A stretch of DNA of 6,238 nucleotides. Origin: an uncultured bacterium (GTDB taxonomy: Bacteria; Patescibacteriota; Microgenomatia; UBA8517). The notes beneath the pieces were generated by a model that saw only the letters and a program-made list of their open reading frames with translations, was not told the DNA's origin and made no database searches. The position numbers and the translations under genes were made by a program. Positions 4,811-6,238 of this stretch are shown here, in pieces (the stretch's first letter is position 1; each line of letters opens with the position of its first letter). The stretch spans positions 1 through 6,238 of the forward strand of contig CALEZE010000064.1 in NCBI GenBank assembly GCA_937928235.1, in the 5' to 3' direction.

Positions 4811-4822
4811 TAAAGTTCTTTC

Positions 4823-6223
4823 TCAATCTTGATCTAATCCCAACCTAGCTTCTTTTGCCTCTTTAGCTTCTCTTTTCTCTCTGCTATGAAGATGGATTTT
4901 GATTATAGCGTTATTGAAATATCTCTCGGCAACAATTGAGCTCACACCCAATTCGCTAGCCACTTCATCTATCCCAAACCCCTCTAGTAAGAAGAATCTT
5001 AGGGCAGCAGCCTCTTCGCTCAATAGGCCTGGTGTTTTCAGCCAGTCGGAAACTCCTTCCTTTTTTCCTATGGAGCCCTTGATAATTTCAGCCGCCGCCT
5101 TTGAATCGTTAGTGTTGTTGTGCATAAATTTGGAGGTTGGTGAAGTGCCCTGAATAAAAAGCCTGCCTGAATTTCGAGTTCTTCTGTTTTTTTCGGCAAC
5201 CCCCTCATCTTCAGTCGTAGGGATTTCCACGACCTCGTCCTCCTCAACCAAGCCTAGATCTTCATTGCTAGATAGAATTTCAACTGCCACGCCAATCGGG
5301 TCCATTTCAAATCCTTCAAGGAACTCTTTGTCGGTTATGTCCTTCACTTTTTGCAACGCTTCTCCTACAGTTTTAATCTGTTGAACATTAAAGTTGTGGT
5401 GTTTATTAATCCTGTAAACAAGTTTCTGTTTGTCGATCTGGCCTTCCAGCGCACTTGCTAGCGCAACGAACTTGGCGGGAGTAAATGTGCCCCTTCCAAT
5501 TTCACCACCACCTCTGGCTGCCCTAATTTTCCTAATAACGCTTGGGTCAGATGCTTCAAAGGCCTTTATGTACTGAAGCGCAGATCCAAGCTGTAATCCG
5601 GTTGATGCTTCAAAAGCTTTAACCATACTCCTTGCCCACTTTTTGGCTTCTTCGGCTTCATCCAAGTCTCTTTCGAAAAGAATTTTTCCACTAGAGTCAG
5701 ATATCGCCAATGTTGCAACTTGCGACATGAGAAGTCCCATCTTGCTCCATTTGGTTTTTTCATAAAGTTTCTTACTCCAAATACCAAACCGGGCGACTGC
5801 AACACTTTTAACAGAACTGGCAGCAAGTATCCTCTTGATATAAATATCTGCCTCATCCCATCCATACCCAACCGACGCCTCACAAATCTCCTTACCTATC
5901 GCAACAAAAACCTTCCCCCTATGATACCCGTCAACTACCTCATGCACGACCGATTTGCCAGAGTAAACCGCACCCACAGTCATAGGGCTATCCTGTCCTT
6001 TTTTAAGCATATCTTTTCGCAATTTTTCGCTGTGTTCTTTGTCAAACAGGGAGCCGTCATCTGCATCATCCTCATCCACAATATCGTCATCGTCAAAAGA
6101 CAGCGTACTGACCGGAACTTCTTCGATACGAGTAAACTTTGCCCCTAAACTACCAAGGTGCATCAAATCATTCTTGTCTGCCTCTTTGACCGTAAAATCC
6201 GGTAGCCCGTATATTGCTACCAC
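4823..6223 (-). CDS. ParB-like N-terminal domain protein with a C-terminal sigma region 4-like HTH, at least 466 aa
   Basis: Residues 34-115 look like a ParB/sulfiredoxin-type domain. VPVSTLSFDD is the opening strand, EHSEKLRKDMLKKGQDSPMTVG (64-85) is the helix plus strand, and VVDGYHRGKVFVAIG (96-110) corresponds to the DGxHR/GERR nucleotide-binding stretch. An acidic insert (44-57, almost all D and E) splits the first part. The middle (about 200-260, with KAFEAS at 202-207 and 220-225) may be a ParB/KorB-like helical DNA-binding region. At 400-446, LSEEAAALRFFLLEGFGIDEVASELGVSS and what follows resemble sigma-70 region 4 (LSxxExxVLxL...T.EEIAxxLGVS). The end is highly charged (EKREAKEAKEARLG). 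The GTG at 6223 is preceded by GAGGAA at a fair distance, but the frame stays open to the window edge, so the gene may start further upstream. Stop TGA. Function is not assigned. Confidence 0.8.
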   Translation of the reverse strand: MVAIYGLPDFTVKEADKNDLMHLGSLGAKFTRIEEVPVSTLSFDDDDIVDEDDADDGSLFDKEHSEKLRKDMLKKGQDSPMTVGAVYSGKSVVHEVVDGYHRGKVFVAIGKEICEASVGYGWDEADIYIKRILAASSVKSVAVARFGIWSKKLYEKTKWSKMGLLMSQVATLAISDSSGKILFERDLDEAEEAKKWARSMVKAFEASTGLQLGSALQYIKAFEASDPSVIRKIRAARGGGEIGRGTFTPAKFVALASALEGQIDKQKLVYRINKHHNFNVQQIKTVGEALQKVKDITDKEFLEGFEMDPIGVAVEILSSNEDLGLVEEDEVVEIPTTEDEGVAEKNRRTRNSGRLFIQGTSPTSKFMHNNTNDSKAAAEIIKGSIGKKEGVSDWLKTPGLLSEEAAALRFFLLEGFGIDEVASELGVSSIVAERYFNNAIIKIHLHSREKREAKEAKEARLGLDQD

Positions 6224-6238
6224 TGAAAATTCCTCAAC

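Noticed and set aside
5566..5883. 105-codon minus-strand frame within the ParB-like gene
   Set aside because: It overlaps the larger gene in another frame on the same strand and has no start signal of its own.
5720..6148. 142-codon plus-strand reading frame
   Set aside because: It lies antisense inside the ParB-like gene, its translation has no recognisable motif and no ribosome-binding site or promoter precedes it.

Overview
The window reads as chromosomal DNA of a bacterium with a standard stop-codon set: of the six main genes four end in TAA or TAG-type stops on either strand, and the last ends in TGA, so UGA is not reassigned. The style fits a small-genome, deep-branching lineage such as the Patescibacteria/CPR. 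Pointers are compact genes, four promoters placed so close to ATG that the mRNAs would be leaderless, a divergent primary sigma factor, a tRNA without encoded CCA and several proteins without an obvious family. This placement is an inference from style, not a demonstrated affiliation.

Layout. Positions 4-567 (minus) encode a small Rossmann/methyltransferase-like protein with a palindrome over its putative promoter. Positions 568-1050 hold no protein gene but are rich in structure: a tRNA-Trp(CCA) at 678-748 with a strong intrinsic terminator, a 21-nt near-copy of its 5' end 59 bp upstream, a 15-nt exact copy of its 3' end 159 bp downstream, a multi-stem element in between, and a textbook promoter with a Shine-Dalgarno for the next gene. 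Positions 1051-1539 (plus) encode a four-helix membrane protein that ends in a long hairpin. Facing it is a winged-helix O-methyltransferase-like gene (1627-2796, minus). That gene is divergent from a small nucleotidyltransferase (2856-3266, plus), which in turn overlaps by 4 bp, tail to tail, the primary-type sigma-70 factor gene (3263-4738, minus). Upstream of the sigma gene on the same strand is a 466-codon gene (4823-6223, possibly running off the window edge) whose product combines a ParB-like N-terminal domain with a C-terminal helix-turn-helix resembling sigma region 4.

How it may work together. The most interesting part is the right half: a ParB-like/sigma-region-4-like hybrid protein encoded 84 bp upstream of the primary sigma gene. 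The window also shows a consistent promoter pattern: extended -10 elements (TGn-TANANT-like) 6-8 nt before ATG in four genes, beside a sigma factor that keeps the extended -10 histidine and has Asp where E. coli has Glu458. The membrane-protein gene is the exception, with a classical -35/-10 promoter, a long leader and a Shine-Dalgarno. The two methyltransferase-like genes share no visible pathway link, and no mobile-element gene, CRISPR array or complete insertion sequence is visible.
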